Positions 24,270-36,078 of a stretch of 64,000 bases of DNA are shown one piece after another. Position 1 is the first letter of the stretch, and each line of letters begins with the position of its first letter. The translations under genes and the position numbers were made by a program. A model generated the notes under the pieces. That model was given only the letters and a program-made list of their open reading frames with translations. It was not told the DNA's origin and searched no databases. Origin of the DNA: Agaricus subrufescens (taxonomy: Eukaryota; Basidiomycota; Agaricomycetes; Agaricales; Agaricaceae); the NCBI GenBank assembly GCA_029945375.1, contig CM057065.1, forward strand, positions 1,488,001 through 1,552,000. Direction: 5' to 3'.

Positions 24270-26109
24270 CTACAATTCTTGTGACACATCAGGGTTAATG
24301 AGGGTATTAGAGCTACCAGCCGAGGCAGTAGAAGCAATCTCAGTGTCGGTGGGAATATCCTCCATGTGATCGATGTCAACGACCCGATTGATCCCCTCAG
24401 CTATTTCTAAACCGGTGGTTGTATTGGAGCTGACATACAATTGAGTAATAGAGCTAATGGTTTATTAAATCACGTACCAGCATTGATTATAAATCCGGTG
24501 CATCATCACATGAAATTTCGTTGGGGCCTTGTCCTTGATGCTAAGGAGCCAATTTTTGTGTCCGTTATAAACATCCTCGGCGAGATCAACAACAAAATCA
24601 GAAGAAACGTGACTACCACTAGTCCAGTCAATGATGGAAAAATGAACCTGTTTGAAAGTCAGTAAGTTTGAGAAAATGCCTATAGAGGACTTACCGCAGT
24701 CGCTACAAGGGCCAATACTGAGGCTGGTATCTCCCTTTGATCAGGGTATAGGGGAAGAGTAGATACGAAAATATCGGGATGTTGGTCTCCAAGGGACACA
24801 CGACGACCTGTATCATTGAATAAGAATTTTGACAGGGTCCGGATTATGGAAGGATGTTCGTAGGGTCGGCTCTTTATGGCATTGCCATTCTAGCATGATG
24901 TAAATATGTGCCGTTGTTAGCACATTAGCGATTCCATACCTCCTGAGGAAAGATATAGGCCGAGTCTCGAAGAAGTGCGCTAGCTAGGCCTTTAATCATA
25001 TTGACACTTGCCAATGGGTTTTCAAACCCGAAGCTGATCCCGACCAGGGGGGCGGCGTACGTCTTTACCTTGCTACGACGTAAACCTAAACGGTGATTAA
25101 TCTATGAAGTAATTCATTATTTATATTAGAATGTAAAAATTTAAGTTCACATACCATCCGCACAGCATACAAATTGAACCTTCGGTCTTGCTTAAAACGG
25201 CGAACTATTTGGTCAAATGATGCATTGCGTGCGACATTGATAAGTATCGACGTGAGAACCGTGAACTCATTGTCGTTCACGGCGAAAAATCCTTGTTGGA
25301 GGCACATTCTCGTTGCCTCTATTTCACCTTGAACAAGAACGTCTTGCATAGGCTGAGGCTGGGCGTTCTTGGTGATAAGGCGCTGGCCTGGTCTCGGTAG
25401 CGTATAGTGGGCCTCAACAGGCCATGGTGCATTAACTGCGGCCTAGGAAATGATAAGCAATTAATTATAATGGTTGAAACGGTACTCGCATTTTGAAGAT
25501 CAATCGAAGGCTTTTGATCTTCAGGCTCAGGGTCCTTGGGCCAACATGGAACCTATATGAGTCAGTACAATGCTCAGAGTAAATCGATGGAAAGTTACCT
25601 CGGAGCGATATTGGTTGCCTTGCCTCGAGCCCCCATTAGAAGTTGAGGCTTCGCCGGGGGTATGATGCACTCGGACGAGCTCCGAGCTGAATTGCGAAGC
25701 AACCTGTCCGGGTGCAAGGAGGTTGAGATCCTCATCGTCTTCCTCATCTTCGTTGAGTTCAGTACCATTACCACCTTGAACTGATTTCTCATCGTCGGAT
25801 GAGTCAGACAATTCGAAAAGCGGCGGTGGGCGTGGTGGAAGGGCAGCCTGGGCAGCCTTCTGATGCGCTGCGGGTTTCTTTGCCCGAACATCTTCAAGAA
25901 AAAAAAAGAACGGATATTAGTGATGCAACGACCTAAGGCAGGCCTGAGTGAAGCTTACTCCTTTGAGTTTGTGAGTTGTCTTCGAGAGGCGAGCGCGCCC
26001 GCTTCTTTCCTTGGGTCCTTTCATTTGAGACGTTGCCGAGTTCTTGTTTTCGAGCTCGAGTCCTGCGACGCAAACCTGTGGCCTTGGTAGAGGTAGCAGT
26101 AGATGGCAT
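24270..26109 (-). CDS. Transposon companion protein, DUF6532-like
   Basis: Starts at MPSTATSTKATGLRRRTRARK (26109), a basic N-terminus, followed by an acidic stretch (LNEDEEDDEDLNLLAPG). The folded part includes EATRMCLQQGFFAVND, NASFDQIVRRFKQDRRFNLY and TYAAPLVGISFGFENP. It continues with ALLRDSAYIFPQE, IPASVLALVATAVHFSIIDW and AEDVYNGHKNW, ending DVSQEL. The IP-x3-LALVATA-x7-DW pattern fits what I remember of DUF6532 proteins, which are abundant in Agaricomycetes. At least seven exons join in frame and I see no stop. It shares a 296-bp divergent promoter with the transposase. Function is unknown; a role in transposition is inferred from position. An in-frame upstream ATG at 26148 is possible. 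Confidence 0.62.
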
Positions 26110-26405
26110 GGTGATAGTCAAAAAGAAAGTGAAACCACGCACCAACATAAGATTTTGCGCCTCTCTTATACTGGGTCAACGACTTGACAAAGATGTACAC
26201 CACCATTCAATGCCGACATGGTGTGACTGTGGAATGCACGGTGGTATGGAGAGCCGCCTTTAGTTATGATCAAGTATGCCATTAAATCTTAATTGAGGCC
26301 GGTGTTACCAAGGCCGGTATGCCGTTCTCTTGTCTGTGTGAGCGCGACTCAAACAATAACTCGTTCAACTAACCTTATATCTTTGAGCAGCCACGCGATT
26401 CGAAA

Positions 26406-29400
26406 ATGATTTGTCCCGCGTGTAAAACAAACATCCGCCGTCGTGGATTGCAGAGTCATCTTCGAAGTGCTAAAAACCGTCAATGTCAGCAGTATTTTGA
26501 ACACCAAGCTAGACAACTTGGCGAGGATTGTACTGTAGAGGTGGAGAGACGACCAGCGCGTATGTTCTACTTCCATAATAGTAGTCGCATCTGACAAGTT
26601 AATGTTAGTTTTCGATGAAACAGGTGATATCTTCGGAGATTATCACACATACTTTCGTGAATATCATGCGGAAGGCGAGGAGATGGACGTGGATGAAAGG
26701 GAACCCGCCGCAAACACAGATAGCGATGAATGCGAAGACGAAGATAGTGATGACTCTGGTGACTCCCTTGATGGCGTTGAGCCAGAACGCCCTCAAGTTG
26801 ATGTTGATGACAGCGACGACGAAGATGTTGATGACAGCGACAATGAAGATGTTGATGACAGCGACGACGAAGATGTCGAAGCTGACTCAGAGGACGATGC
26901 GCGATGCAGAGTTTACGATGCGAGCTGCAGGTTGTATGACCCACCGGTCATTTCTCAATTTCCTGGCAGCGCAGGAATGGTACATGGTCTTGAGCATCGG
27001 AACGAAGTGGGGGGAAAGGAGGGGTCAAATGTAGATGAGATATATGAGCCATTCTCATCGAAGCTAGAATGGGAGATCGCGAGGTGGGCGAAGGAACGTG
27101 GCCTGGGCTCAACTGCGTTCACCGATCTGGTGTCCATTGAGGGGGTAAGTGAATGTAGCCATGCCCGGTACTGCACGAACAACTCACCCTAGTCATACCC
27201 CATAGGTTTCCGAACAGCTGGGCCTCTCCTTCAAGTCGTCTCTTGAATTGAACAATATCATTGATGGAAAGTTGCCGAACGTGTGACCTCCGTTCACCCG
27301 TCATCAAGTCATCGTGGGCTCCGAATTGTGTGATATTTATTTTCGAGACGTTGTTCAATGCATTCAAGCGCTACTATATGACAATAGGCTCTCACCTCAT
27401 ATGATCTTTGCTCCAGAAAAGCACTATACAGACGAGTCAAAAACGACTCGAATGTATCACGATATGCATACAGCGAAGTGGTGGTGGGCTACACAGGTGA
27501 ATTTCTTCAACTATCCCAGTATTCTCATCAGTGAACAATATTCCACAGAAAGAAATTGAGAAGGACTCACCTGGGGGCTCAATCATCCCAGTCATAATTT
27601 CGACAGACAAGACACAACTGACGCTATTTCGCAACAAGAGTGCTTACCCGGTTTATCTCACAATCGGGAATGTTCCAAAGGAAATCCGACGTAAGCCATC
27701 AGCACGTGCTTACGTGCTTCTCGGTTATCTGCCAACAACAAAACTCGAGAATGTCTCGAATAAGGCCTCGCGTCGCCGCATGCTTGCGAACTTATACCAT
27801 TCATGCATGGGCGAAATTCTCCGGCCTCTGGAGAAGATAGGAGTACAAGGGATGATCATGGCATCGGCTGATGGTAGGCTTCGCCGGATGCACCCGATCA
27901 TGGCGGCATTCATCGGTGATTACCCCGAACAGGTACTCACCACTTGCACGTATTCAGGCGACTGCCCTTCCTGTGATGTGCCCCACAACAACTTGGGGGA
28001 TAGTGGCCCTCATCTCAGCCAACCTCGGGATCTTGATCATGTATTCAGCATTTTATCATCGTTTGATGATGACCCATCAGAATTCATCGGCCTATGTAAA
28101 CGTTCTCGCATGAAGCCTGTGGCCACACCATTCTGGCGTAATTTACCTTATCTGAACATCTATTCTTCGATAACACCCGATGTGCTGCACCAGCTTTATC
28201 AGGGATTGATAAAGCACGTTGTCAGCTGGCTTATCAAAGCCTTTGGCCCACTCGAAATCGATGCCCGCTGCCGTCGACTTCCGCCCAATCATAACATTCG
28301 AACATTTATCAAAGGCATCAGTGCCTTGTCACACGTTTCTGGCAAAGAACACGACCAGATGTCTCGCATTCTCATGGGACTCGTTGTTGGCCTGCAGCTC
28401 GGCAATGGCCAGTCAGCTGTTCGGCTTGTCCATGCGGTCCGTGCGTTACTTGACTTTCTTTTTCTCGCGCAATATCCTGTTCACACCGATAAAACTTTGG
28501 ACCTCCTTCAACACGCACTCGACCGTTTCCATGAGAACAAGGAAATCTTCGTGGACCTCGCTATCCGGAAGGATTTCAACTTGCCGAAGCTCCACTTTGC
28601 GCAGCACTATGCTCAGAAAATTAAATTTTTTGGCACAACCGACAACTTCAATACTGAACACACAGAGCGCTTACATATTGATCTAGCAAAGGAGGCCTAT
28701 CGAGCAACTAATCGGAAGGACGAATATACTCAGATGACGACCTGGTTGGAACGAAAGGAGAAGATACTTCAACATGAGCGTTTAATTCAATGGCGGCTTG
28801 GTAAAGTCCCCTCTGCTCACCTCTCTTTGTATGAATGGATCACCCCAGGTCTTTCAATAGACAGAACCATCCATTTATCTGAGCGCCCAAGTAGAAGACA
28901 AGTTTCTCTTGACGATCTCATCAATAAATATGGAGCAACCTACTTTCACGAGGCCTTTTCACGCTTTGTGACACTTTTACGCTACCCATCCATCACCTCA
29001 GCCCAGCTTGAACGTGCCATTTGGGCAGTCGAAATGCCAATGCAAAATTTTTGGCTATGGCATCGAATAAAATTCCTTTCGCTCGACCCTTTCACTCAAA
29101 TGGCAAATACAGCCGATGCGATCCATGCCAACCCAAAAACACGGCGATTTGACACTGCTCTGCTTCGGATACACAACGATCTTGAAGGGATACACGGTAT
29201 ATCATCTATTTTCTTTTTTGTTGCTACACTATTCATTCTTGTACCTAGGTTTTCGCATTGGACGCATTCGCGCTGTCTTTTCAATGCTGCCAAGGATCCG
29301 GCAACTAGTATTTCGTGAATGTGTTGTCCCGGATCACCTTGTTTATGTAGAGTGGTTCACGCAGTTCACCCGAACTCCTGATCCTCACCATCAGATGTAC

Positions 29401-29613
29401 AAGGTGTCTGTAGAACGTGATCGCTCGGATTCATCGGGAGCTGGCATAGGAAGTATAGTTCCATTGTCAGATATTGTCCGAAGTATTCACCTTTTCCCGG
29501 CCTTTGGTGCCTTTGCACCTGTTGAATGGACACGAGATAATGTATTAGATCAATGTAACTCGTTCTTCGTGAATCCCTTTACTGACAAACACTTTTATCG
29601 TCTTATTGGATAG
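26406..29613 (+). pseudogene. Plavaka-type transposase with one nonsense codon
   Basis: Exon 1 encodes a zinc-finger-like N-terminus, MICPACKTNIRRRGLQSHLR. Next is a long acidic linker, then the fold common to these transposases: IYFRDVVQCIQALLYD, MIFAPEKHY, YHDMHTAKWWWATQ, IIPVIISTDKTQLTLF and YPVYLTIGNVPKEIRRKPS. It continues with VLLGYLPTTKLE, CPSCDVPHNNLG, TPDVLHQLYQGLIKHVVSWL and TEHTERLHIDLAKEAYR. The last exon ends DKHFYRLIG. At 27284-27286 an in-frame TGA follows KLPNV, where a CGA (Arg) would fit the family: one C-to-T change. The rest is open, so decay looks recent. An initiation downstream, or an unseen intron over the stop, is possible. Confidence 0.8.
26800..26871 (+). repeat. 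Three 24-bp tandem repeats coding DVDDSDDE
   Basis: Units 26800-26823, 26824-26847 and 26848-26871 differ by two bases. They lie in the acidic linker of the transposase. Confidence 0.9.
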
Positions 29614-29838
29614 AGGCTATCGATGTACTATACATAATCCGTAATGTGTTGCTAGGATCCTGTACCCGAAATTTAGTGATGATTGTGTATAATTTAGGCT
29701 AATTTAACAGGCCGGTTTGAACCTGATGTTAACAGTTCGTTAATAACAAATACGCATACTCTAAGAATGCTAACAACGTTATGCTATCCTATATTTAGAT
29801 AAATTATTCAAATTTGTCATTCTTCCATTTCCCTGATG

Positions 29839-30209
29839 ATTGCTCCAGGATTATTTCCTACAGAACTACGTCGCAACTCTTACTCTGCTCTTGAAAAAAA
29901 TACATATTGATGATGGTTTGCTGCTGCTAGATGAATGTTCCTGGAGCCTCGAATCCACTAGGGATTGATAGTGCTGCCAGGAAAGAGTTTGATTTCGTTT
30001 CGCCTGCGAATAGGGATGGTGGTACGAGATATGATATGGGGATGCTTGCCTTGTTCTTGATCTCTAATTGGTTCGTCAATGGCGAGACTGTTTTGATTGA
30101 TGGTGGCGTAAGTTTTTCCTAAAAGTTTCTTTCTGGTATCGTGTCTGCGAAGTACTAACTCTTCATTTCCTTTACTCAGTGTCTACTCAAACATCCGTCT
30201 GCGTATTGA
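29839..30209 (+). pseudogene. SDR fragment, right part (exon 5 end to stop)
   Basis: Resumes at ATTGCTCCAGG immediately after the transposon. It matches SDR exons 5-7: APGLFPTE, MNVPGASNPLGIDSAARKEF and NWFVNGETVLIDGG, and the final short exon ending in TGA at 30209. Introns are conserved in position. Similarity to the parental 3' flank continues to about 30430. Confidence 0.85.
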
Positions 30210-30897
30210 ATCGGTTTAGTTTGTACGAGATGGATAGGCACAGGTGATCCGGGTATAAATGCGGGAATGACTATAAACGATTGTATCATGAGGAATGTAG
30301 TATTCTTGACTATCTTGGCCAAGGGTGATCGTGTAGCTACAATTATCATGAAAAATTTCCCGGCGAGGAAGACAAGTTATTTGTTACAAGAAGAGGGGTG
30401 GCTGGTAATCCGTTTGATGCTATACAAGGTTACTCTACTCCCCTAAAGCAGCTTAAACAAAGGAGAGCGTCTTTGCTCCAGCCGGAAGGTGTTAAGGGAC
30501 GGTATGTTTCTTTTATTTTTTGAACAGATGGGTCGTTGGGTAATTACCGTACTTGTAGTAGAGAAAAGCGTAGGAAATGCAAAAGTTCCTGTATCGCCTT
30601 TCTCGCCCTTGCCAAAACAGACATAGCTGTCGGGGGTAGGTGAGGGTGGTTTGCTAGATTGATAATGTTATAGAGCCATCTCTATAAATCCTTCTGATTT
30701 GAGATTCATAAATACTATGGATCCAGCAACGAAATAGACTACTTTGCAGAAGCAGTACAAGGAAGGTGCATCGACATAATAGTGCGCAAAGATTTCGAAA
30801 ATAACAATCAATTTACAAGAGTGAAGACCAGATATCGGGCGCGTGAAATTGTGATTTAGGTTATAGGTCGTGTCCTAGAAACTCGAGGCCACGAGTT
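30210..30897. other. Intergenic; duplicated SDR flank then unique sequence
   Basis: 30210-30430 resembles 20517-20735. From about 30430 the sequence is not matched in the first duplication unit; this is the left edge of the RING/NACHT segment. No gene seen. Confidence 0.5.
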
Positions 30898-32789
30898 CTA
30901 GCTTTGGCTTTGCACTGGACATTGACTCGTGGGACATTGTCCAGATACTTCAATCAGCCAGGGGTCGAGGCATGTTTTCTGAAGGGGAAAGTCATCAAGT
31001 TAGAAGAGAAACTTTATCACGCAAGAACATATTTACATGAAAAACATGCCTACAGTGCAACAGTCTCAATTGTTGTGCTTCTTGTACAGTATCTTCGAGT
31101 CGCGTCTGACTTGTTGTCGCCTCCCTATCTTCCACTGTGACACCTAGACTGGGAGTTCGAACGACCGCTTGCGAAGAGTTGGCTATTCGCATTTCTGATG
31201 CCAGTTTAGTATATGATAACTTATATAGAGACAACTGGATTATCTTACTTTCTTCCGACCCTCCCGATGTCTCATGGGCTTCATCGTTGTTCTTCGCGTC
31301 GTAATTAAAAAGTTCCATGATGCGTTCTTCAGACGCATTTCTGTCCGATGGGATTGTGACATATTCGTGCTCAAATTTCCTCTTTGGCTCTTCGAAGTCC
31401 ATCAAGCAAATTGCACAGGCCGCCCTGTCTCCTTCTAAATAGACACGGGGGTGTTCAGTATCTTCCCAGTCATCCCGTGGTATGGCCTGTCCATCTACTA
31501 CAGCTCTTTCTACGTCGACCAGTAAACAAGGTGAGTTGTTTGGATGAGAGCGTTCTGCCTGAACAGAACCGTGTCTCAGGAATTTGAACCTATGTTGGCT
31601 CAACTGTTCTAATGGGGCTCTAGGAAAGTAAGTATAGGAAGAAGTATTTGTCTTTTGAGAGGTGGATTTGAGGTCTGAATTTTCCGGGATATACGTCACT
31701 AATGGAATTTTTTCGACGACATGCCTGGATAGCTTCTGGATCTCCGGCCTGATCCCATGACCAATTTGAATCGGATGATGACCAAAAAAGGTGAGCGAGA
31801 TGATCCAAAGGGTCTGCAACGGACTGTAAAAAAGTGCACTCGAGTAGTATGAGGCCACCTACAAAGAAGCTCGGTGCAATGACAGATATGTCCACTTTTA
31901 CTGCTGCACACACCATGAAAAAGGATACTACACTGTATAGGTACGGCATATAGGGCGATGTCCTCCAACAGGTGTCCCATTGAATATGAGTTACAATAAA
32001 AAAGGGAATGCCCAAGCAGAAGGCGAGTAGGCTTGACAAGAACGAAAGCCTGGATAATTGATCGGTTCTAAAACATGAAAATATACCTTGTTGCGCACCA
32101 AGTATATAACGTGCTTGCTGGGGGAACAATAAGACCCTGCTGGTAGATCGGTTGAAGTTGCCTGCGGCCAGTGCGAGGTATAGCAGATGGTGTTTTGCCT
32201 CTCCTGATTATGACGGGGCTTCCTTCACTGTAATCGACAATCCTTTACGGTGGAATTGATAATTTAGGCTAGATCGACAGGTTGAATATCAACTGGAGAC
32301 TCACACCATACGCTGCCTCCGGTAGTACCAGTAGTCCAATAGGAGTGTGAGTAGCACTCTTCCGATCCACAGGCAAGCGAATACGCCTGGTGATGTGTCG
32401 CAAGATTGCCGTTCAGTTCTTGCGGCAGAAACAGGGTTCTTGAACCTGCTTCCAGAAAGTACGAGTAATGTTATGATGATGATGATCTACATAGATTCAG
32501 TGAACAATCATTTCTAACAGAATGCAACACGTACTTGAATGGATGACCATGTCAAGTTCCACAGTACTGTCACAATTGACAGCCTGCTCTGAAATCCAAA
32601 TTTGCCCAGCCCGAAAAGGGCTAGAAGCGAGTGTATCCAATGGCGTTGTTGGGCATGACTTTCTAGTCGACCACAAGGGCCGCCAGTAGCAGAGAACCAG
32701 GGGGTAGCGCTAGCACTAGTGGTTGGATGGGGTCTGGATCCGACTTCATGGGCACTGCTATGTAGAAAATTTGGAGGATCCGTAGACAT
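30898..32789 (-). CDS. Multi-pass membrane RING-H2 protein (predicted E3 ubiquitin ligase)
   Basis: Starts MSTDPPNFLH at 32789. Transmembrane segments include WIGRVLLTLLLDYW, LSFLSSLLAFCLGIPFFIV, YLYSVVSFFMVCAAVKVDI and FFVGGLILLECTFL. A conserved segment IRPEIQKLSRHVVEKIPLV and YIPE precedes the RING, as in many basidiomycete membrane RING proteins. RING ligands are CAIC, a long acidic insertion, LHCRHVFHKTCLDPWL after removal of an intron, then GQCPTSQCPVQSQS and stop. The last pair is normally Cys-x2-Cys (CPTC); here it is Cys-x4-Cys because the expected second Cys is Ser and the next Arg position is Cys. Zinc binding is therefore uncertain. It is divergent from the NACHT gene, 360 bp apart. 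Confidence 0.75.
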
Positions 32790-33149
32790 CGTTTATTCGG
32801 AATGGTGCGGACGGGGGCAGAGTTGTGCTCGGGCGACTATTACACACAACAACGTGTTGGACTGGTGGAGCTGGATTAGGGAAAGAGCAAATGCAAAGAT
32901 CCACCAAGTGTAAATGTATTGTGTTGCGCCAGCGCAGCTTGATTGTTGAGTAATTATCTACTCATTAGCACCTCTGCAACCTAGATAAACCATAGGTACG
33001 ACGACGGATACCTGGAAACATACCTCACAAAGAGGGGATGAATGCGGTGCTGACGGGGTTGGTGATGGTTCTCCGGACATTGCTGAGCGTCCTGAGGGTG
33101 TGGACTCTCCCTTCTCCCCTTATCAGAGCCTAGCTCTCCTTCCCCTCAA
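32790..33149. other. Divergent spacer between RING and NACHT genes
   Basis: A 360-bp region between two start codons. No clear TATA box; probably holds both promoters. Confidence 0.45.
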
Positions 33150-35571
33150 ATGGCATCAGGGCAGAAACGGCGTAAGTTCAAGAAGTGGCTATCAGGTTTC
33201 TCGAACACAAAGGCTGAGAATCTAGGCGGTTGGTGCTTAGGTGATAGTGACCAATAAGATTTTAACAAACTCTATCCATAGGCCCTCAGCGCCATGCTGG
33301 ATCGGGAGACTTCATTGGGCATGCGCAAGACTTTGCTATATACAATCCCACTATGACGTCTGTGCAGGGGAATCAATATACGACAAATGTACAAGGCGAT
33401 CGCAATATCGTACCACAAAGTGTGTATCATTATTATCATCTGCTACTTGAGCATATCTAATCTTCGTAAAGTCATGAAGCTGCTTTCAGACCATATCATC
33501 CTTGGTGCGGCTCACGATGATTCTGCGCGTGTGCCACCCCCTCGGTGCCATCCAGGAACTCGCATCAATTTGATCGCTCGAATCACCGCATGGTTCAACA
33601 ATGAACAGCTACACGACTTGCTTTTGTGGATTACTGGCCCCGCTGGCGTAGGAAAGTCAGCGGTCATGCAGACATTTGCTGAATATCTCGTCGATACCGA
33701 GCTTCTTGGTGCATCTGTATTCTGTTCTCGACCTAACAAACGAAATAATCCCCACCGTATCTTTATCACAATCGCCTATCAGCTGGCCATCCGAATTCCT
33801 GCATACCGCGAGTTTGTTGTCGAGCGGCTCAGCCTTGATCCCCAGTTGCTAAACAGAAATATGGCAACGCAATTTAAAACCTTTATCGTCGAGCCTTTTT
33901 CAGAGAGGAAGATTGGAGCCGGAGAGAGGAGGTGGGGTATACTCCTGGATGGGCTCGACGAACTCGAAGGCGAAGACGCCCAGTGCGAAATCATCCAACT
34001 CATTAGCACCTTTGTTCATAACCATCGAGATGCCCCTCTTCTCTGGATCATCGCCAGTCGTCCAGAATCCCACATCTCCGATATGTTTGATGATGATCAG
34101 GTACGACGCAGCTGCTGGTCGGAACACATCCCAATCGACTCCACCGAGGCTTGCGGGGATGATGAAAAATTCTTACGATCAAGTTTCAAGATGATACAAA
34201 AGAAATTCCGACACACCATTTCCAGTGACTGGCCCAGTAATTTTGACTTCCTTAAACTCACAGCTGCAGCCTCCAGCCTTTTCGTCTATGCTGAGGTAGT
34301 AATGCGGTTTATCAGAGACCCGGACCACGCCGACCCCGTGTCTCGATTGAAGGTCCTTTTATCTGTTATCGACCGTTCTACGACACTCTCCACGAAAGAC
34401 AACCCATTTGTTCATTTGGATGCACTCTACCACGAGATTCTTTCTTCAATTCCTTCGACACAGTGGCCAGCCGCCAAGAAAATGCTTTGCCTTACGATTT
34501 ATGACGATTGGTTCTCGAGTTTCTATTTCCCTGTTCCAAAAAACCTCAAAAGCCTCAGAGGAATGTCAATACTCTTCGACCTCAGTCAACATACTGCTTA
34601 TGCGTGTTTAACAAAGTGCCGATCGATCCTAAAGATACCGCATTGGAAAGTAGCTCATAAGGAGAAGTTGACGTTCCTTCATGCATCATTTGCGGATTAT
34701 CTGGGGAATGAAAGTAGATCTGGAGATTTTTATGTTGGCGACCACAGTGACCTTGAAGAGAGCGTGGAAGTGAACTGGATAAACGTTTGGAACAAGTGCT
34801 GTGGAGACAATATCACCACAAGTATGTATTGCCTTCTAATCCTCATATCTAACAATGATGACATTTGAGGTTTAGCGTCGATTGAACTCATGTGGCGCCA
34901 ACATTGCTCAAAATGGGACGACAAGACGCCATCACCAGCTGTTGCCAAATTCCATGCCAAACTCTTCCACGACGTTGTTCACTGTTTAGGACCAGTGGCA
35001 TATCACGTTTTGCAACGATCAGCGGAGTCTCTCGCCAGTGTGCAGTTACGCAACGTCCACATGGCAAAGCTATGCTACTTTTTCAATGCGGTGGAAGTGT
35101 TTGATTTTGTATGCAACGTGGTAAATGTCTCCAGAGGTTTCCGCTTTAATCATTGTTAACGTGGAGGGCACAGGGGACTATGTCGGAGTTCAGTGACCTA
35201 GAACTTCACCGTGAAGTGCAGCTCAGAGACCTCAAGTTTGAGCACCTTGACTGTACGGAGATGAGCCCGGCCAATGCTCGTGTGGGACGAAAGAGGAGAT
35301 ATCATGAGATAGGTTGGGTGTTATATCGGGTGAGTATGTGCACCTTGCCAAGAATCAAGCTCTCCTGATTACTTTGTCGCCGTTTCCATAGCCTCAATCA
35401 CACGCGGAATTAACAACATTTATATCTGCGCTTAAACGTGTTCAAGAACACACACCTGATCTCAAGGTTACAATTTTCGGAGGTATACCTATGGGGCGGG
35501 TCGCAATTTTTCACATTCCAGCGGGAGAGAATGTTCCAGACGTGTATTATGTGATTCCTTATCCTGAGTAA
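33150..35571 (+). CDS. NACHT NTPase (NOD-like, no sensor repeats)
   Basis: Exon 1 is MASGQKRRKFKKWLSGFS; exon 2 has the motif FIGHAQDFAIYNPTMTSVQG seen ahead of many Agaricomycete NACHT proteins. The NACHT domain has Walker A GPAGVGKSA and Walker B ILLDGLDELEG. Further motifs are IIASRPESHI and a helical domain with FLKLTAAASSLFVYAEVVMRF and FLHASFADYL. Later exons continue in frame through KKW-rich and charged sequence to GRVAIFHIPAG and a stop at 35569-35571. I see no ankyrin, WD40 or TPR repeats. Such proteins are thought to act in non-self recognition or programmed cell death; that role is inferred. The frame is intact across five or more exons. Confidence 0.82.
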
Positions 35572-36078
35572 CTCTACTTGGACCTAATTATACAGCCAAT
35601 TCGTGCTGTAAGGCTGACGTTTTCGGCCTGACTGCAATTTTTGTTTTATCAAGCAATTCTGGTAATAAGCTGAAAAAATAATGAATGAAGTTTAAACGGC
35701 GCTCAAGTGGCTGTGTGTTAAGGGGCATCGAGTTCATAGATTCCAAGTACCTGCGCCGCCCTCATATATTGAACCAAGGCATGAGAGACTTTAAAAAGAG
35801 TGAGTACTCGAAAGCCCCTCATTCTTTAACCAACTATACGCTAAAGGTGGTTGACGTGACACAAGTTTCTGGCTCCATTCAACACGAAAATTGAGGGCGG
35901 GGATTGTATTCCAGGGTTGGCGCTGTCAATCCATCCTGCTCAACATCGCATGGACTCTCTTTAAGCGTGACCGCTTGGTCGCCGAAAAAGGTGTGGGTTT
36001 TTCGCGGTGCATCACATTATAATGCTGAAACCAATCATACAGTTTCTGAGGACGAAGCTGAGCACATATGTATGAGAG
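35572..36078. other. Intergenic; right edge of the RING/NACHT segment
   Basis: From about 35860 the sequence matches the 3' flank of F-box copy A (about 20740 onward), so the unmatched segment ends here. No gene seen. Confidence 0.5.

Larger units (their letters stand above)
23850..29838. mobile_element. Plavaka-type (CACTA-like) DNA transposon, 5,989 bp
   Basis: It splits an SDR fragment exactly. The flanks GGTAT and ATTGCTCC together restore the intact SDR word GGTATTGCTCC, implying a 2-bp AT target duplication. Both ends begin CATCAGG when read inward; alignment continues about 14 bp with mismatches (CATCAGGAAAGTGG versus CATCAGGGAAATGG). Inside are two divergent genes: a transposase of the basidiomycete Plavaka group (plus) and a DUF6532-like protein (minus). 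Subterminal AT-rich regions hold GGCTAAT/TTAGCC-type words. One nonsense codon in the transposase suggests it is no longer autonomous. Superfamily placement is from protein resemblance. Confidence 0.85.

Noticed and set aside
26800..26871. Tandem 24-bp repeats as a CRISPR-like or regulatory array
   Set aside because: No spacers; the repeats are coding (DVDDSDDE) in the transposase acidic linker.
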